This document shows, one piece after another, positions 25,855 through 36,643 of a stretch of 38,931 bases of DNA. The DNA comes from Vallitalea sp. (GTDB taxonomy: Bacteria; Bacillota; Clostridia; Lachnospirales; Vallitaleaceae). Where the stretch lies: assembly GCA_025210235.1 (NCBI GenBank), contig JAOASG010000031.1:1-38931 (forward strand). The letters run 5' to 3'. The notes below the pieces were generated by a model. It was given only the letters and a program-made list of their open reading frames with translations. It was not told the origin of the DNA and did not search any database. The position numbers and the translations under genes were made by a program. Each line of letters begins with the position of its first letter. The first letter of the stretch is position 1.

Positions 25855-27396
25855 TGCATATTCTATTGCTCTTGTTTCTCTTATTATGTTAACTTTTATT
25901 TGTCCTGGGTATTCTAATTCATCTTCTATTCTCTTAGTTATTTCTCTAGCAAGTAAATGCATTCCCTCATCTGTAACATTTTCAGGTTTTACTATTATTC
26001 TAACTTCTCTACCTGCCTGAATAGCATATGATTTTTCTACTGAATCATATGAATTAGATATTTCTTCTAATTTTTCTAATCTCTTTATATAAGCTTCTAG
26101 AGTTTCTCTTCTTGCACCTGGTCTTGCTGCAGATATAGCATCTGCTGCTGTAACTAAAACAGCTTCAACTGTTTGAGGTTCATAATCTCCATGATGAGTT
26201 GACATAGCATGAATTACATCTTTGGATTCTTTATATCTTCTAAGTAAGTCCATTCCTAACTCAACATGAGTTCCTTCCATTTCATGATCAACAGCTTTTC
26301 CTATATCATGTAAAAGTCCTGCTCTTTTTGCAAGTTTAACATCTGCCCCAATTTCAGCTGCCATTATTCCAGCTAAATGAGACACTTCTATAGAATGCTT
26401 AAGAACATTTTGACCATAACTTGTCCTATATTTAAGTCTACCAAGTAATCTTATAAGTTCTGGATGAAGTCCATGAACACCAGTTTCAAAAGTAGCTTGT
26501 TCACCTTGCTCTTTTATTATGTTTTCAACTTCTTTTCTTCCCTTTGCAACCATTTCTTCTATTCTTGCTGGATGTATTCTTCCATCTGATATTAGTTTTT
26601 CTAGAGCAATTCTTGCCACTTCTCTTCTTATTGGATCAAATCCTGATAATATTACCGCTTCCGGAGTATCATCTATTATCAAGTCTATACCCGTTAAAGT
26701 CTCAAGTGTTCTTATATTTCTACCTTCTCTACCTATGATTCGTCCCTTCATTTCATCATTAGGAAGATTTACTACTGTAACCGTAGTTTCAGCAACATGA
26801 TCTGCTGAACATTTTTGAATTGAATATGCTATTATTTCCCTAGCTCTTTTCTCAGATTCTTCTTTAGCAGCAACCTCTATTTCTTTTATCATCATTGACA
26901 TTTCATGTCTAACTTCTTTTTCAGTATTAGTCAATATAATATTTTTTGCCTGATCTGATGTAATTCCTGAAAGACTTTCTAGCTTTTCAATTTGTTTAGT
27001 TTTTATTTCTTCTATATCTAATTCTTTCTTTACTATAGTTTTTAGTTTTTCATTCAAATTAGATTCTTTTGATTCTAGTGATTGTAGTTTTCTATCTATA
27101 TTTTCTTCTTTGTGAACTAATCTCTTCTCATATCTTTGAAGTTCACGTCTACTTTCTTTATTTTCTTTTTCTACTTCAGTTCTCATTTTATGAGATTCTT
27201 CTTTTGCTTCTAATAATTTTTCTTTTTTTATAGTTTCAGCATCTTTTTCAGCTTTTTCCATTATCTGCTTAGATACTTCTTCTGCAGCTCCAATCTTTTT
27301 CTCTGCTATATTTTTTCTCACTATATAGCCTACTGCGAGTCCGATTCCAGTCCCTGCTACACCTGCCACAACTAATAATATTTCTATAATCTCCAC
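25849..27396 (-). CDS. rny: Ribonuclease Y
   Basis: The 515-residue protein has an N-terminal membrane helix ([20 protein letters not shown]), a long Lys/Glu coiled coil (about 30-200), a KH RNA-binding domain ([15 protein letters not shown] near 220) and an HD phosphohydrolase domain ([10 protein letters not shown] near 335, LLHDIGKA). This is the endoribonuclease that starts bulk mRNA decay in Firmicutes, at the membrane. Length and domain order match the family. It lies after recA, as in related genomes, with its own spacing and a terminator shared with the opposite strand. Confidence 0.98.
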   Translation of the reverse strand: MEIIEILLVVAGVAGTGIGLAVGYIVRKNIAEKKIGAAEEVSKQIMEKAEKDAETIKKEKLLEAKEESHKMRTEVEKENKESRRELQRYEKRLVHKEENIDRKLQSLESKESNLNEKLKTIVKKELDIEEIKTKQIEKLESLSGITSDQAKNIILTNTEKEVRHEMSMMIKEIEVAAKEESEKRAREIIAYSIQKCSADHVAETTVTVVNLPNDEMKGRIIGREGRNIRTLETLTGIDLIIDDTPEAVILSGFDPIRREVARIALEKLISDGRIHPARIEEMVAKGRKEVENIIKEQGEQATFETGVHGLHPELIRLLGRLKYRTSYGQNVLKHSIEVSHLAGIMAAEIGADVKLAKRAGLLHDIGKAVDHEMEGTHVELGMDLLRRYKESKDVIHAMSTHHGDYEPQTVEAVLVTAADAISAARPGARRETLEAYIKRLEKLEEISNSYDSVEKSYAIQAGREVRIIVKPENVTDEGMHLLAREITKRIEDELEYPGQIKVNIIRETRAIEYAK

Positions 27397-27605
27397 CTCC
27401 CTTTTCTAAAGTGAAATTTAATCTACATTATTTAAGTAAATTAAATCTGACTAATTCAACCCTAAAATCTCTCGATTAAACGAAAATAATCTATTTATAT
27501 TTGTTATTTTTATTTTAAACATAAATAGTAAGATTTAAGTCATTAAAATAGATAAACTAAACAAAGTCTTTCTTTTCATTTTTTAATTTAAAGATATACT
27601 TAACA

Positions 27606-27638
27606 AAAATATATAGAGACCTATGCCTCTATATATTT
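27606..27638 (-). terminator. Terminator of recA
   Basis: On the minus strand ATATATAGAG and CTCTATATAT form a strong stem around an 8-base loop, followed by TTTTTG. The stretch 27397-27696 between recA and rny holds this hairpin and presumably the rny promoter, nothing else that I can see. Confidence 0.8.
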
Positions 27639-27696
27639 GAAAGTCTCTTATTCCCTAATTGTATAATTTTTTAATTAAAGTGTCAAGGTTTACAGG

Positions 27697-28716
27697 TTAT
27701 TCAGTAGCTGTATCCACCTCTTCAGCTTTTATTAGTCCATAATGAACTCTTACTTTATAATCTATTTCTTCTATTAATTCACTATTTTGAGTTAAGAACT
27801 TCTTCACATTTTCTCTTCCTTGTCCTAATTTCGTATCGTTATAATTGTACCAAGAGCCTGACTTTTTAACTATATCAATATCTACTGCTACATCAAGTAA
27901 ATCCCCTACCTTAGATATTCCTTCTCCATACATTATATCAAATTCACATTTCTTAAATGGAGGTGCTACTTTATTTTTTACTACCCTAACTCTTGTTCTA
28001 CTTCCAAGTATGCTATCCCCTTGTTTTATAGTATCGCATTTTCTAACATCAAGCCTTACTGACGAGTAGAACTTTAAAGCTCTACCTCCAGTTGTAGTTT
28101 CTGGATTACCAAACATTATACCTACTTTTTCACGAAGCTGATTTATAAATATGGCTATTGTATTTGACTTTTTAATAGATCCAGTTAGTTTTCTAAGAGC
28201 TTGTGACATAAGTCTTGCTTGTAGACCTACATGTGAATCTCCCATTTCTCCTTCTATTTCTGCTTTTGGAACAAGCGCTGCAACAGAGTCTATTACTATT
28301 ATATCTACAGCTCCACTTCTTATTAACGCTTCTGCTATTTCTAATGCTTGCTCTCCTGTATCTGGTTGAGAGACTATCAAGTTTTCTATATCTACGCCTA
28401 GAGCTTTTGCATATACTGGATCAAGAGCATGTTCTGCATCAACAAAGGCTGCTATTCCTCCTGCCTTTTGAGCTTCTGCTACGGTATGAAGTGCTACCGT
28501 TGTCTTACCAGATGATTCTGGTCCATATATTTCCACTATTCTTCCCTTTGGAAGACCTCCTATACCAATTGCTATATCAAGGCCTATAGATCCTGTTGAT
28601 ATAGTCTCTATATTCATTTTTTTATTTTCACCAAGTCTCATTATAGATCCTTTACCAAATTCTTTTTCTATTTGAGAAAGAGCCATGTCTAATGCTTTTT
28701 TCTTATTATCATTCAT
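27697..28716 (-). CDS. recA: RecA recombinase
   Basis: The 339-residue protein starts [20 protein letters not shown] and has Walker [10 protein letters not shown] at about 65-73, Walker [11 protein letters not shown], loop L2 ([20 protein letters not shown]) and the family C-terminus with an acidic end. It pairs homologous DNA strands and activates LexA cleavage. The open frame reaches 28734, but AAAGGTGGG precedes the ATG at 28716, and RecA proteins begin there. A consensus promoter and an SOS box stand upstream, so it is surely DNA-damage inducible. Confidence 0.99.
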   Translation of the reverse strand: MNDNKKKALDMALSQIEKEFGKGSIMRLGENKKMNIETISTGSIGLDIAIGIGGLPKGRIVEIYGPESSGKTTVALHTVAEAQKAGGIAAFVDAEHALDPVYAKALGVDIENLIVSQPDTGEQALEIAEALIRSGAVDIIVIDSVAALVPKAEIEGEMGDSHVGLQARLMSQALRKLTGSIKKSNTIAIFINQLREKVGIMFGNPETTTGGRALKFYSSVRLDVRKCDTIKQGDSILGSRTRVRVVKNKVAPPFKKCEFDIMYGEGISKVGDLLDVAVDIDIVKKSGSWYNYNDTKLGQGRENVKKFLTQNSELIEEIDYKVRVHYGLIKAEEVDTATE

Positions 28717-28738
28717 AATTAACCCACCTTTCATATAA

Positions 28739-28788
28739 AGAACAGACGTTCTATATAGAATTATATATTATATTTTCTTTATAGTCAA
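28739..28788 (-). promoter_or_regulatory. recA promoter with LexA (SOS) box
   Basis: On the minus strand TTGACT (28788-28783), a 17-base spacer and TATAAT (28765-28760) form the promoter. GAAC-GTCT-GTTC (28751-28740), flanked by A and T, is a perfect Gram-positive SOS box located over the transcription start. Confidence 0.9.
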
Positions 28789-28839
28789 TTATGTATTATA
28801 TTATTCATATTATTTTTACTATAATGCAATATAACCCAA

Positions 28840-28876
28840 ATAAGACCTTGAAATCTTAATAGACTTCAAGGTCTTG
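28840..28876 (-). terminator. Terminator after pgsA
   Basis: AAGACCTTGAA and TTCAAGGTCTT (28841-28874) form an 11-bp perfect stem with a 12-base loop seven bases after the pgsA stop. The minus-strand tail is short (ATTTGGG), so termination may be partial. Confidence 0.65.
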
Positions 28877-28882
28877 TTTATC

Positions 28883-29401
28883 TTAATCCATATCTTTAAA
28901 TATATTTCTATTTAGATTTATATAATCGTATCCTGAGTATATTGTAAGTACTACAGCAATCCCCATAACTATATTTGAATATGGTATATTTAATAAAATC
29001 ATCATTATAGCTATTATTTGAGACACTGTTTTTGCTTTTCCCCATTTGCTAGCAGCTATAACTATCCCAGATGATGCTGCTATTGCTCTTAATATACTAA
29101 CAGCAAATTCTCTTGATATTATTATTATTACAGCCCATGATGATACTAAATTTAAATCAACCATAGTTATAAAAGCGGCAGCAACTAATAGTTTATCAGC
29201 TAAGGGATCCATAAATTTTCCAAAATTAGTTACTAAATCATATTTTCTTGCTATATAACCATCCAAAAAGTCTGTTATTGATGCTATTGCAAATATTAAT
29301 GCTGAAATCAATAGTGAATTTTTAATACCAGAAAGTATTGCCACTACAAATACAGGTACTAATAATATTCTAAGTATAGTCAGCTTATTTGCTAGGTTCA
29401 T
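28883..29401 (-). CDS. pgsA: CDP-diacylglycerol-glycerol-3-phosphate phosphatidyltransferase
   Basis: The 172-residue membrane protein has the CDP-alcohol phosphatidyltransferase motif DFLDGYIARKYDLVTNFGKF...DPLAD, with both Asp pairs in place, and about five hydrophobic helices. It makes phosphatidylglycerol phosphate, the precursor of phosphatidylglycerol and cardiolipin. The start overlaps the 3' end of rimO by 17 bases, so the two are coupled. pgsA upstream of recA is the usual order in Firmicutes. Confidence 0.95.
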   Translation of the reverse strand: MNLANKLTILRILLVPVFVVAILSGIKNSLLISALIFAIASITDFLDGYIARKYDLVTNFGKFMDPLADKLLVAAAFITMVDLNLVSSWAVIIIISREFAVSILRAIAASSGIVIAASKWGKAKTVSQIIAIMMILLNIPYSNIVMGIAVVLTIYSGYDYINLNRNIFKDMD

Positions 29402-30725
29402 CTAACATCACTCCCATTAAATCATATTCTAAAGCATCATTTATTTTTACATCTACAAACTGTCCAATGTCTAACTTTTTATCTGTATTTACATATACAA
29501 CACCGTCTATTTCATAAGCATCTTGATATGTTCTTCCTATGTATGCATTATCTTCTAATTTCTCTTCAATTAATACTTCATATGTATTACCTATCTTAGA
29601 TTGATTGTTGTTAAGAGATATTTCTTGCTGAATAAGCATTAATTCATCTCTTCTTATATGTTTTATCTCTTCGTCTATTTGATTTTCTAACTTAGCAGCT
29701 CCTGTTCCTTCTTCTTGAGAATAAGCAAATACTCCAAGTCTATCAAACTTAACATCTTTTACAAACTCTTTTAATTCTTCAAATTCTTCTTGTGTTTCTG
29801 AAGGAAATCCTACTATTATAGATGTTCTAATACATGCATTTGGTATATCTTTTCTTATTATATCTATCTTATTTTTTATTTCTTCTTTTGTAGTTCTTCT
29901 ATTCATAAGCTTTAATATTCTATTGTTACAGTGTTGTATTGGAATATCAAAATAAGCACATATTTTTTCATTTTCTTTTATAACCTTTATTATTTCCTCA
30001 TTTAATTCTTCTGGATATGAATACATAACTCTTATCCATTTAAGTTCATCAATTTTTGCAAGTTCCTTAAGTAAGTACGCAAGTTTTTTTTCTTCGTATA
30101 TATCTATTCCATATCTTGTTGTATCCTGGGCTATTACTACTAATTCCTTAGCTCCATTTTTTACAAGTTCTTTTGCTTCTCTTAATATATTTTCTATTTC
30201 TCTACTTCTATATTTTCCTCTTAATTTAGGTATTATACAGTAAGTACAGTGATTGTCGCATCCTTCAGCTATTTTTAAATAAGCCATATAAGAAGGTGTT
30301 GTAGTATATCTTGGTAGTGTTTCATCATATACAAAGTCAAGTTCATCAAGTTCAACTATATTCTTTTCTTCAGACAATCTCTTTATTATTTGAGCTATTT
30401 TAGAATAACTTGCTGTACCAACTATAGCATCTATTTCCTCTATTTCATTTTTCATTTCTTCACTGTATCTTTGTGCTAAACAACCAGACATTATAAGTAT
30501 TTTTAAATTTCCTGTTTTTTTATACTCTGCAAGCTCTAATATTGTATTTATAGACTCTTCTTTTGCCGACTCTATAAATCCGCAAGTGTTTACTATTATT
30601 ATATCTGCTTGTTCAAAGTTACTTGTAAGTCTATATCCATTATTTTTAAGTATCCCTAACATAACCTCTGCATCTACTAAATTTTTAGAACATCCTAATG
30701 ATTCTAGTGCTATTTTTAAACTCAT
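29385..30725 (-). CDS. rimO: Ribosomal protein S12 methylthiotransferase RimO
   Basis: The 446-residue protein has the N-terminal UPF0004 domain (ALESLGCSKNLVDAE with its cluster Cys), the radical SAM motif CDNHCTYC at about 155-162 followed by IPKLRGKYRSR, and a C-terminal TRAM domain (about 380-440). RimO methylthiolates an Asp of ribosomal protein S12. The SLGC-KN-VD-E signature separates it from the tRNA enzyme MiaB. It begins directly after mnmH and runs into pgsA. Confidence 0.97.
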   Translation of the reverse strand: MSLKIALESLGCSKNLVDAEVMLGILKNNGYRLTSNFEQADIIIVNTCGFIESAKEESINTILELAEYKKTGNLKILIMSGCLAQRYSEEMKNEIEEIDAIVGTASYSKIAQIIKRLSEEKNIVELDELDFVYDETLPRYTTTPSYMAYLKIAEGCDNHCTYCIIPKLRGKYRSREIENILREAKELVKNGAKELVVIAQDTTRYGIDIYEEKKLAYLLKELAKIDELKWIRVMYSYPEELNEEIIKVIKENEKICAYFDIPIQHCNNRILKLMNRRTTKEEIKNKIDIIRKDIPNACIRTSIIVGFPSETQEEFEELKEFVKDVKFDRLGVFAYSQEEGTGAAKLENQIDEEIKHIRRDELMLIQQEISLNNNQSKIGNTYEVLIEEKLEDNAYIGRTYQDAYEIDGVVYVNTDKKLDIGQFVDVKINDALEYDLMGVMLDEPSK

Positions 30726-31781
30726 TTATTTTAAGCTCCCTTCATGTAACTGTCTATGTATGTTTACTAAATTATTCATGGCTTTTTCAAATTCATTACA
30801 ATCTACAATATAATCATATTTAAATTTATCAATAGAATATTTATATAAAGGATCATAATAATCTATTATAAGCTCTTTTGCTATTGCATCATATTCTTTT
30901 AAATGAAGTTTTTCATTTAAATAATTTGTTTTTTCATTTCCTAACCTTTTTCTAAGTTTTTCTATTGACTCTAGAATTCTCTCATCATCTTTATAGCTTA
31001 AATTAACATATTGATTTACTAACCTTTTAACTCTATTTTCTATACTATCTTCAATAAGTATATGATATCCTTTTTCTATAGTCATATTGTATATATTCTC
31101 TGGCAACATTACATATCCAATTCTTCGACTTTCACTTTCTGTAAATATATACTTAGATTTTGAATTTCTTATATATTCAAACAATAAAGTTTCAAACATT
31201 TTTTGAGTCGGTGGTTTTTCCTTAAAGCCCAGATATCCAAATACAGATCCACAATTTTGTGCAAGTCCTTCTAAATCTAAGCTACTAACACTCTTCTGTT
31301 CTAAATATTTAAGTGCATCTGTTTTTCCAACACCAGTTAAACCGTGAAGTACTATAAATTCATAATTTTCATCTGCATTTTCTAAAAAATTTATAACATA
31401 GTTTCTATAACTTTTATAACCTCCATCTAACTTATGCATATTAATGCCTAGTCCAGAATAGAAGTTGACCAAAAGAGAACTTCTCATTCCACCTCTTGCA
31501 CAATATACTATTAAATTATCATACTCATTTGATAATTTCTTTAATTCTATGTAAATATCCTTTAATTTATCAGCTACTAGTTCTAAACCTTTTTCTATAG
31601 CTTTTTCCTTTCCTTCTTGTTTATATATTGTACCCACTATTTTCCTTTGTTCATCATTCAGAATAGGTATATTAATAGAATTTTGAATTCTATCCTCTTC
31701 ATACTCTGATTCAGACCTTACATCTATAAATATTCTATTTTTTAACTCTAACGAATCTTCAACCTCTATTACATTACTCAA
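30726..31781 (-). CDS. mnmH: tRNA 2-selenouridine synthase
   Basis: The protein combines an N-terminal rhodanese domain (FIDVRSESEYEEDRI; catalytic Cys in YCARGGMRSS near 98) with a P-loop domain (GLTGVGKT near 150). This is the architecture of MnmH/SelU, which geranylates 2-thiouridine of some tRNAs and replaces sulfur by selenium using selenophosphate. The open frame reaches a TTG at 31805 inside spoIIIE; a second TTG at 31781 has GGGTG at good spacing, giving 351 residues, and I prefer it. Its presence suggests the organism makes selenophosphate. Its place between spoIIIE and rimO looks like an insertion into the conserved order. Confidence 0.92.
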   Translation of the reverse strand: MSNVIEVEDSLELKNRIFIDVRSESEYEEDRIQNSINIPILNDEQRKIVGTIYKQEGKEKAIEKGLELVADKLKDIYIELKKLSNEYDNLIVYCARGGMRSSLLVNFYSGLGINMHKLDGGYKSYRNYVINFLENADENYEFIVLHGLTGVGKTDALKYLEQKSVSSLDLEGLAQNCGSVFGYLGFKEKPPTQKMFETLLFEYIRNSKSKYIFTESESRRIGYVMLPENIYNMTIEKGYHILIEDSIENRVKRLVNQYVNLSYKDDERILESIEKLRKRLGNEKTNYLNEKLHLKEYDAIAKELIIDYYDPLYKYSIDKFKYDYIVDCNEFEKAMNNLVNIHRQLHEGSLK

Positions 31782-31782
31782 T

Positions 31783-34065
31783 TTATTCACCCACTGTACT
31801 TTCAAATTCTTCTTTAGTAACTAAAACTTTTCTTGGCTTGCTTCCCTCACTGGGACCTATTAATCCTCTTTCTTCCATTTGGTCAATAAGTCTTGCCGCT
31901 CTATTATATCCTATTCTAAATTTTCTTTGAAGCATAGACGCTGAAGCTTGATTGCTATTTAATACAAGTTCTATAGCATCACTTAGTAAATCATCAGCAT
32001 CAGATGATTCCATGTTTATTCCTTTATTTATATCTTCTATTATATCTTCTGTATACTTCACCTCTTCTACTTGACTTTTAACAAAAGTAACCACTTCTTC
32101 CACTTCATCATCAGATATAAAAGCACCTTGAAGTCTTACAGGCTTATTAGCACCAACAGGATAAAATAACATATCTCCTTTTCCTAAGAGCTTTTCTGCT
32201 CCACCCATATCGAGTATTGTCCTTGAATCTGCCTGAGAAGATACAGCAAATGCAATTCTTGATGGTATGTTAGCTTTTATAACACCAGTTATTACATCTA
32301 CAGAAGGTCTTTGTGTAGCTACTATAAGGTGCATTCCTGCTGCCCTTGCCATCTGTGCTAGTCTACATATAGCATCCTCAACATCATTCGGACTTACCAT
32401 CATTAAATCTGCAAGCTCGTCTATTATTATTACTACCTTAGGAAGTTTTTCTTCTATTTTGCTATTGTATCCAGTTATATCCCTTACTGAGTTTTCTGCA
32501 AATAATTTATATCTTCTATTCATCTCACTTACTGCCCAAGTAAGAGCAGATGCTGCTTTTTTGGGATCTGTCACAACAGGTATAAGTAAATGTGGTATAC
32601 CATTATAATTTGTAAGTTCCACAACTTTTGGATCTATCATTAAAAACTTAACTTCATCTGGCTTTGCCTTATATAGTATACTATTTATAAGAGTATTAAC
32701 GCAAACACTTTTACCGGATCCAGTTGAACCTGCTATAAGAAGATGAGGCATTTTTGATATATCAGTAATTATAGGCATTCCAGATATATCCTTACCTAAT
32801 GAAAACGATAACTTGGATTCATTAGTTGTAAATTCTTTAGATTCTAAAACCTCTCTTAGTGTTACGATTTGTACTTGTTCATTTGGAACTTCTATCCCAA
32901 CAGCAGCTTTTCCTGGAATAGGAGCCTCTATTCTTATACTCTTTGCAGCTAAGCTTAAAGCAATATCATCAACTAGTCCTACAATTTTACTAACCTTTAC
33001 TCCAGCTTTTGGTTGAATTTCATATCTAGTTATAGTTGGTCCTTTAGTAACTTGATTTATATTTGCTTCTACACCAAAGTCCTTTAATGTTTGTTCTAAT
33101 ACCTTAGCATTTTTTAGTATTTGTTTCTTATCTTTTAAATCTACATTATTAGTAGACGCTTTTAATAAATCTATACTAGGTATCTCATAGTCAGAGAAAT
33201 TTTCTGCATCAAGATTCGTTACTATTTTTATTTCTTTTTCTTTATTTTCATGTTGCTCTTTTTCTATATTTTTTGAATTAGAGTTTTGTATATTATTCTC
33301 TACATTATTTACTTCAGTTTTAGATTTTGGATCAAAATTTATTATTTTTATAGGTTTTTCTTCTGAGTTTTCTTCATAAGAATCTTCCTTTTCATAAAAA
33401 TCTTCTTTATTGTTAATTTTAATCTTATTTTTAATTATATTCTTATTTTGCTTTCTCTCAACGGTTACAAAACCAACAACAAAACTTTTAAAAGAAATAA
33501 AACTATCTATTAATAAACTATTTAATCCTTTTAATGCATCTTGAATTGATATATTAAAAGCAAATAAAGTGATAGCAATCAAAGCAAAACTACTAACTAT
33601 ATAAGATCCTTTAACTCCAAATAATTTTATAAAATAATATGCTATTATAGTACTAAATATACCACTACCATTGCCCTCTATAGATATTGAAAATATTATT
33701 TTCAAGTTCTCAGGTATAAATGGACTATCTACTGGTATAAAATCCTTTTTCATAAGTCCATAAATTAAAATCATCATAAATACTAAAGGATAATATAATT
33801 TGTAACTTTTTATATTTTTAATTTTATCAAGATTTATTAAATTGATTACTCCTATCAAGATTATAATATATGGCACTATTATAGATAACTTTGAAAAAAA
33901 ACCTAAAAACATAACCTTAATGAAATAGCCAACTTTTCCCATAGAATTAGTCTTTAAGCTATATAAAAGGAACAATCCTAAAAATATCAAGCTAAGATCT
34001 CTAAGTTCTTGCATAAACTTATTATCCACCTTATTTTTAGCTTGTCTTTTCTTTCTTTTTCCCAT
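31783..34065 (-). CDS. spoIIIE: DNA translocase FtsK/SpoIIIE
   Basis: About 760 residues: basic N-terminus, four to five membrane helices (about 20-190), an acidic Asn/Glu-rich linker (about 200-300), then the RecA-like motor (Walker [10 protein letters not shown] near 446, Walker [13 protein letters not shown]) and a C-terminal gamma winged helix ([20 protein letters not shown]) that reads orienting DNA sequences. It pumps chromosomal DNA through the division or sporulation septum. The open frame starts with a GTG at 34074 that is part of the GGGGTG ribosome site; the ATG at 34065 is the better start. Confidence 0.96.
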   Translation of the reverse strand: MGKRKKRQAKNKVDNKFMQELRDLSLIFLGLFLLYSLKTNSMGKVGYFIKVMFLGFFSKLSIIVPYIIILIGVINLINLDKIKNIKSYKLYYPLVFMMILIYGLMKKDFIPVDSPFIPENLKIIFSISIEGNGSGIFSTIIAYYFIKLFGVKGSYIVSSFALIAITLFAFNISIQDALKGLNSLLIDSFISFKSFVVGFVTVERKQNKNIIKNKIKINNKEDFYEKEDSYEENSEEKPIKIINFDPKSKTEVNNVENNIQNSNSKNIEKEQHENKEKEIKIVTNLDAENFSDYEIPSIDLLKASTNNVDLKDKKQILKNAKVLEQTLKDFGVEANINQVTKGPTITRYEIQPKAGVKVSKIVGLVDDIALSLAAKSIRIEAPIPGKAAVGIEVPNEQVQIVTLREVLESKEFTTNESKLSFSLGKDISGMPIITDISKMPHLLIAGSTGSGKSVCVNTLINSILYKAKPDEVKFLMIDPKVVELTNYNGIPHLLIPVVTDPKKAASALTWAVSEMNRRYKLFAENSVRDITGYNSKIEEKLPKVVIIIDELADLMMVSPNDVEDAICRLAQMARAAGMHLIVATQRPSVDVITGVIKANIPSRIAFAVSSQADSRTILDMGGAEKLLGKGDMLFYPVGANKPVRLQGAFISDDEVEEVVTFVKSQVEEVKYTEDIIEDINKGINMESSDADDLLSDAIELVLNSNQASASMLQRKFRIGYNRAARLIDQMEERGLIGPSEGSKPRKVLVTKEEFESTVGE

Positions 34066-34195
34066 AAGAATCACCCCATTAAAATATATAATACATAGAT
34101 TATGTACATAAAGCGAAAACTTAATTCAGATAGAGTTTTTGTCTCATTAGAACTTTTAGCTTTCAGATAAATCATGTATATTATTACATTAATAA

Positions 34196-34232
34196 AAGTG
34201 TTAATGCGCTTCACACTAACACTTTTATTTTA
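34196..34232 (-). terminator. Terminator after the tepA-like gene
   Basis: On the minus strand AAAAGTGTTAGTG and CATTAACACTTTT form a 13-bp stem with one G-U pair, followed by TATTAATG. It lies just after the stop at 34246. Confidence 0.7.
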
Positions 34233-34245
34233 TAATTATAACATA

Positions 34246-35019
34246 TTATTTATTTTCCTGCGAATTTTCATCTAAGTTTTCATTTGATTTTTCTTGTAAA
34301 TTTTCTTCTGAGTTTTCATCTAGTTTTTCTTCTAATTTGTCTTCTTCAATTAAATTTTTCAAATAGTGTATAGCTTCTTTTAATCCTCCTACTTCATTTA
34401 TTAAATTATATTCTACTGCTTCTTTTCCTATTAGTACACTACCTACATCATTTACAAGTTCATCTCTTGAATTCATTAATTTGCTTAAACTTTCTTTATC
34501 TATATTTGATGTTCTAGTTATAAAATCTATAATTCTCTGTTGCATTTTCCTAAAATATTCAAAAGTCTCACTTACTCCTATTACAGTCCCATTCATTCTT
34601 ATAGGATGAATTGTCATAGTTGCCGTTGGAGCTATAAAAGAATAATCTCCTGAGGTTGCAAGAGGAACTCCAATACTATGACTTCCTCCTAATACAAGTG
34701 TAGCTGTATGTTTAGATAAGCTATTTATAAGTTCTGATATGGCAAGTCCTGCCTCTACATCTCCTCCTACAGTATTTAATATTATTAGTACTCCTTTTAT
34801 ATTAGGATTTTCTTCAATTGCATATAACTGAGGGATTATATGCTCATATTTAGTTGTTTTCTTCTGTGGGGAAGACATCATATGACCTTCTATTTCTCCG
34901 ATTATAGTTATACACTGTATTTCTTTATTATCAAGTCCTAGATTAGGAGTTCCTAATTGTTTTATATCTTCTACCATCTCCTTATTCTTAGACTCATCTT
35001 TATTTTTTTTATTTTCCAT
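34246..35019 (-). CDS. tepA: TepA/ClpP-like serine protease
   Basis: The 257-residue protein has the ClpP/crotonase fold core (GVLIILNTVGGDVEAGLAI), a nucleophile Ser in LVLGGSHSIGVP and a His in TMTIHPIRMNG, as in Bacillus TepA (YmfB). The family is a putative translocation-enhancing peptidase in the cytoplasm. After about residue 215 an acidic repetitive tail follows with the unit ENLQEKSNENLDENSQEN, not part of the catalytic fold. It is found between aspartate kinase and spoIIIE, as in Bacillus. Confidence 0.9.
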   Translation of the reverse strand: MENKKNKDESKNKEMVEDIKQLGTPNLGLDNKEIQCITIIGEIEGHMMSSPQKKTTKYEHIIPQLYAIEENPNIKGVLIILNTVGGDVEAGLAISELINSLSKHTATLVLGGSHSIGVPLATSGDYSFIAPTATMTIHPIRMNGTVIGVSETFEYFRKMQQRIIDFITRTSNIDKESLSKLMNSRDELVNDVGSVLIGKEAVEYNLINEVGGLKEAIHYLKNLIEEDKLEEKLDENSEENLQEKSNENLDENSQENK

Positions 35020-35102
35020 AATTTCCTCCTATAATTATAATTACACTCACAAACAATTTTCTCTCGTTTTATTTTGCCCAATATATAGGAAATTAAGCAA
35101 AA

Positions 35103-35136
35103 AAATAAGTTGCTATTTAAATAGCAACTTATTTAG
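35103..35136 (-). terminator. Terminator after aspartate kinase
   Basis: AATAAGTTGCTATTT and AAATAGCAACTTATT form a perfect 15-bp palindrome about 20 bases after the aspartate kinase stop, with a T-run on the minus strand. The symmetry would allow it to act in both directions. Confidence 0.75.
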
Positions 35137-35154
35137 CATTTAACTACAAACTTT

Positions 35155-36369
35155 TTAATTTGACAAATTAAATTCTTTATGAAGAGCATTAACAGCTTTT
35201 CTCAAGTCTTCTTGATTTATTAGACAAGATATAGTCATACGCGAATCTGATGTTTGAAGTATTTCTATACTGTGATTAGATAATGCCCTAACTATTCTGA
35301 CCATAACTCCCGGTATACCATTTATTCTATTTCCTATCAAAGTAACTTTTGAACAATTTTTTACTATTTCATAAGTTATATCATATTTATCAAATAATTT
35401 TTCAAGACAGTTTAATTTTTCTTCATCAATAGTAAATGCCTTTTCTTTTACAAAAAAATTAATCATATCTATACTTATATCATTTTGCTGCATATCACTT
35501 AATATATCTGTAAATATAGTTTCTTTACAGTCTATAATTTTAACCTGTACTATATTATTTTCATTAGCTACACCAGTTATTAAATCTCTTTCATTATTCA
35601 TATAAGTATCTATTTCTCTTGATAAATATGGTCCTATACTAGTTCCATTTCCTGGATTTAAAGTATTTTTAATTTTTAGGATAATATTATTATTTTTAGC
35701 TATTTCAACTGCTCTTGGATGAATCACTTTGGCTCCTTTTTCAGCCATTTGGAATACCTCATCATAGTTTATACTATTTATAACTTTAGCATCTGGTTCT
35801 ATTCTAGGATCAGCAGTCATTATTCCATCTACATCTGTATAAATTTCAACAATTTCTGCACTTAGTCCTGCCCCAACAATAACAGCAGATGTGTCACTTC
35901 CTCCTCTTCCAAGAGTTGTAATTTCTCCATTTTCTGTTATTCCTTGAAATCCAGTTACTACTACTACATTATCTTTTTCCAGTTCTTCTTTTATTCTATG
36001 TGGATTTACATTAAGAACTGATGAATCTCCATATTTTCCATTAGTAATAATTCCAGCCTGAGCGCCTGTCAATAATATAGAGTTGATTTTTTTACTTTTT
36101 AGTATATTAACAAGTAACGTTCCAGATATTATTTCACCACAAGACATTATAAGATCAAGTTCTCTCTTTGATACATGTTCATTAACTTGTTTACAAAGTT
36201 GTATAAGGGTATCTGTTGCGTACGGTGCTCCTTTTCTTCCCATTGCAGAGACTACAATAACTAAATCATGTCCATTATCTTTATATTTTTCTATTATTTC
36301 ACATACCTTATTCATTTTTTCATATGATTCTACAGATGTTCCTCCAAATTTTTGAACTAATATATTCAT
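35155..36369 (-). CDS. dapG: Aspartate kinase
   Basis: The 404-residue enzyme starts MNILVQKFGGTSVESYEKM, with the KFGGTS nucleotide motif, and contains GRGGSDTSAV and YTDVDGIMTADPR, followed by two ACT domains (about 265-400) for feedback control. It phosphorylates aspartate, the first step to lysine, methionine, threonine, diaminopimelate and dipicolinate. Position next to the PRC-barrel and M16 genes matches dapG of Bacillus, which is diaminopimelate-inhibited; the exact effector here is not known. It is probably co-transcribed with the three upstream genes. Confidence 0.95.
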   Translation of the reverse strand: MNILVQKFGGTSVESYEKMNKVCEIIEKYKDNGHDLVIVVSAMGRKGAPYATDTLIQLCKQVNEHVSKRELDLIMSCGEIISGTLLVNILKSKKINSILLTGAQAGIITNGKYGDSSVLNVNPHRIKEELEKDNVVVVTGFQGITENGEITTLGRGGSDTSAVIVGAGLSAEIVEIYTDVDGIMTADPRIEPDAKVINSINYDEVFQMAEKGAKVIHPRAVEIAKNNNIILKIKNTLNPGNGTSIGPYLSREIDTYMNNERDLITGVANENNIVQVKIIDCKETIFTDILSDMQQNDISIDMINFFVKEKAFTIDEEKLNCLEKLFDKYDITYEIVKNCSKVTLIGNRINGIPGVMVRIVRALSNHSIEILQTSDSRMTISCLINQEDLRKAVNALHKEFNLSN

Positions 36370-36386
36370 AGTCTAGCCCTCCAATG

Positions 36387-36632
36387 TTATATATTGCCTT
36401 CATATTCAATTATAATCATATCATTACCTATTTTTTTTACGTTTTTCCATGGCACCTCTAAAGTAGATTTATCTCTTTTAAATGAAAAAAAACTTCTATC
36501 TCTTGGTATAACTAATGACATAATTTTCCCTGTTCCCTCATCAACTACCAAGTCTGATTCAGCTATGATTCCCAGCCTTTCCCCTGTTGTCAAATTAACA
36601 ATCTCTTTTCCAGCAATAGAAGACAACTTCAT
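36387..36632 (-). CDS. ymxH: PRC-barrel protein YlmC/YmxH
   Basis: The 81-residue protein is a single PRC-barrel domain (LSSIAGKEIVNLTTGERLG, TLEVPWKNVKKIGNDMIIIE). In Bacillus and clostridia this small protein is often tied to sporulation genes. It sits between the M16 protease and aspartate kinase genes, 11 bases after the former, with a GGGGGGAGT ribosome site. No enzymatic role is expected. Confidence 0.9.
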   Translation of the reverse strand: MKLSSIAGKEIVNLTTGERLGIIAESDLVVDEGTGKIMSLVIPRDRSFFSFKRDKSTLEVPWKNVKKIGNDMIIIEYEGNI

Positions 36633-36643
36633 ACTACTCCCCC

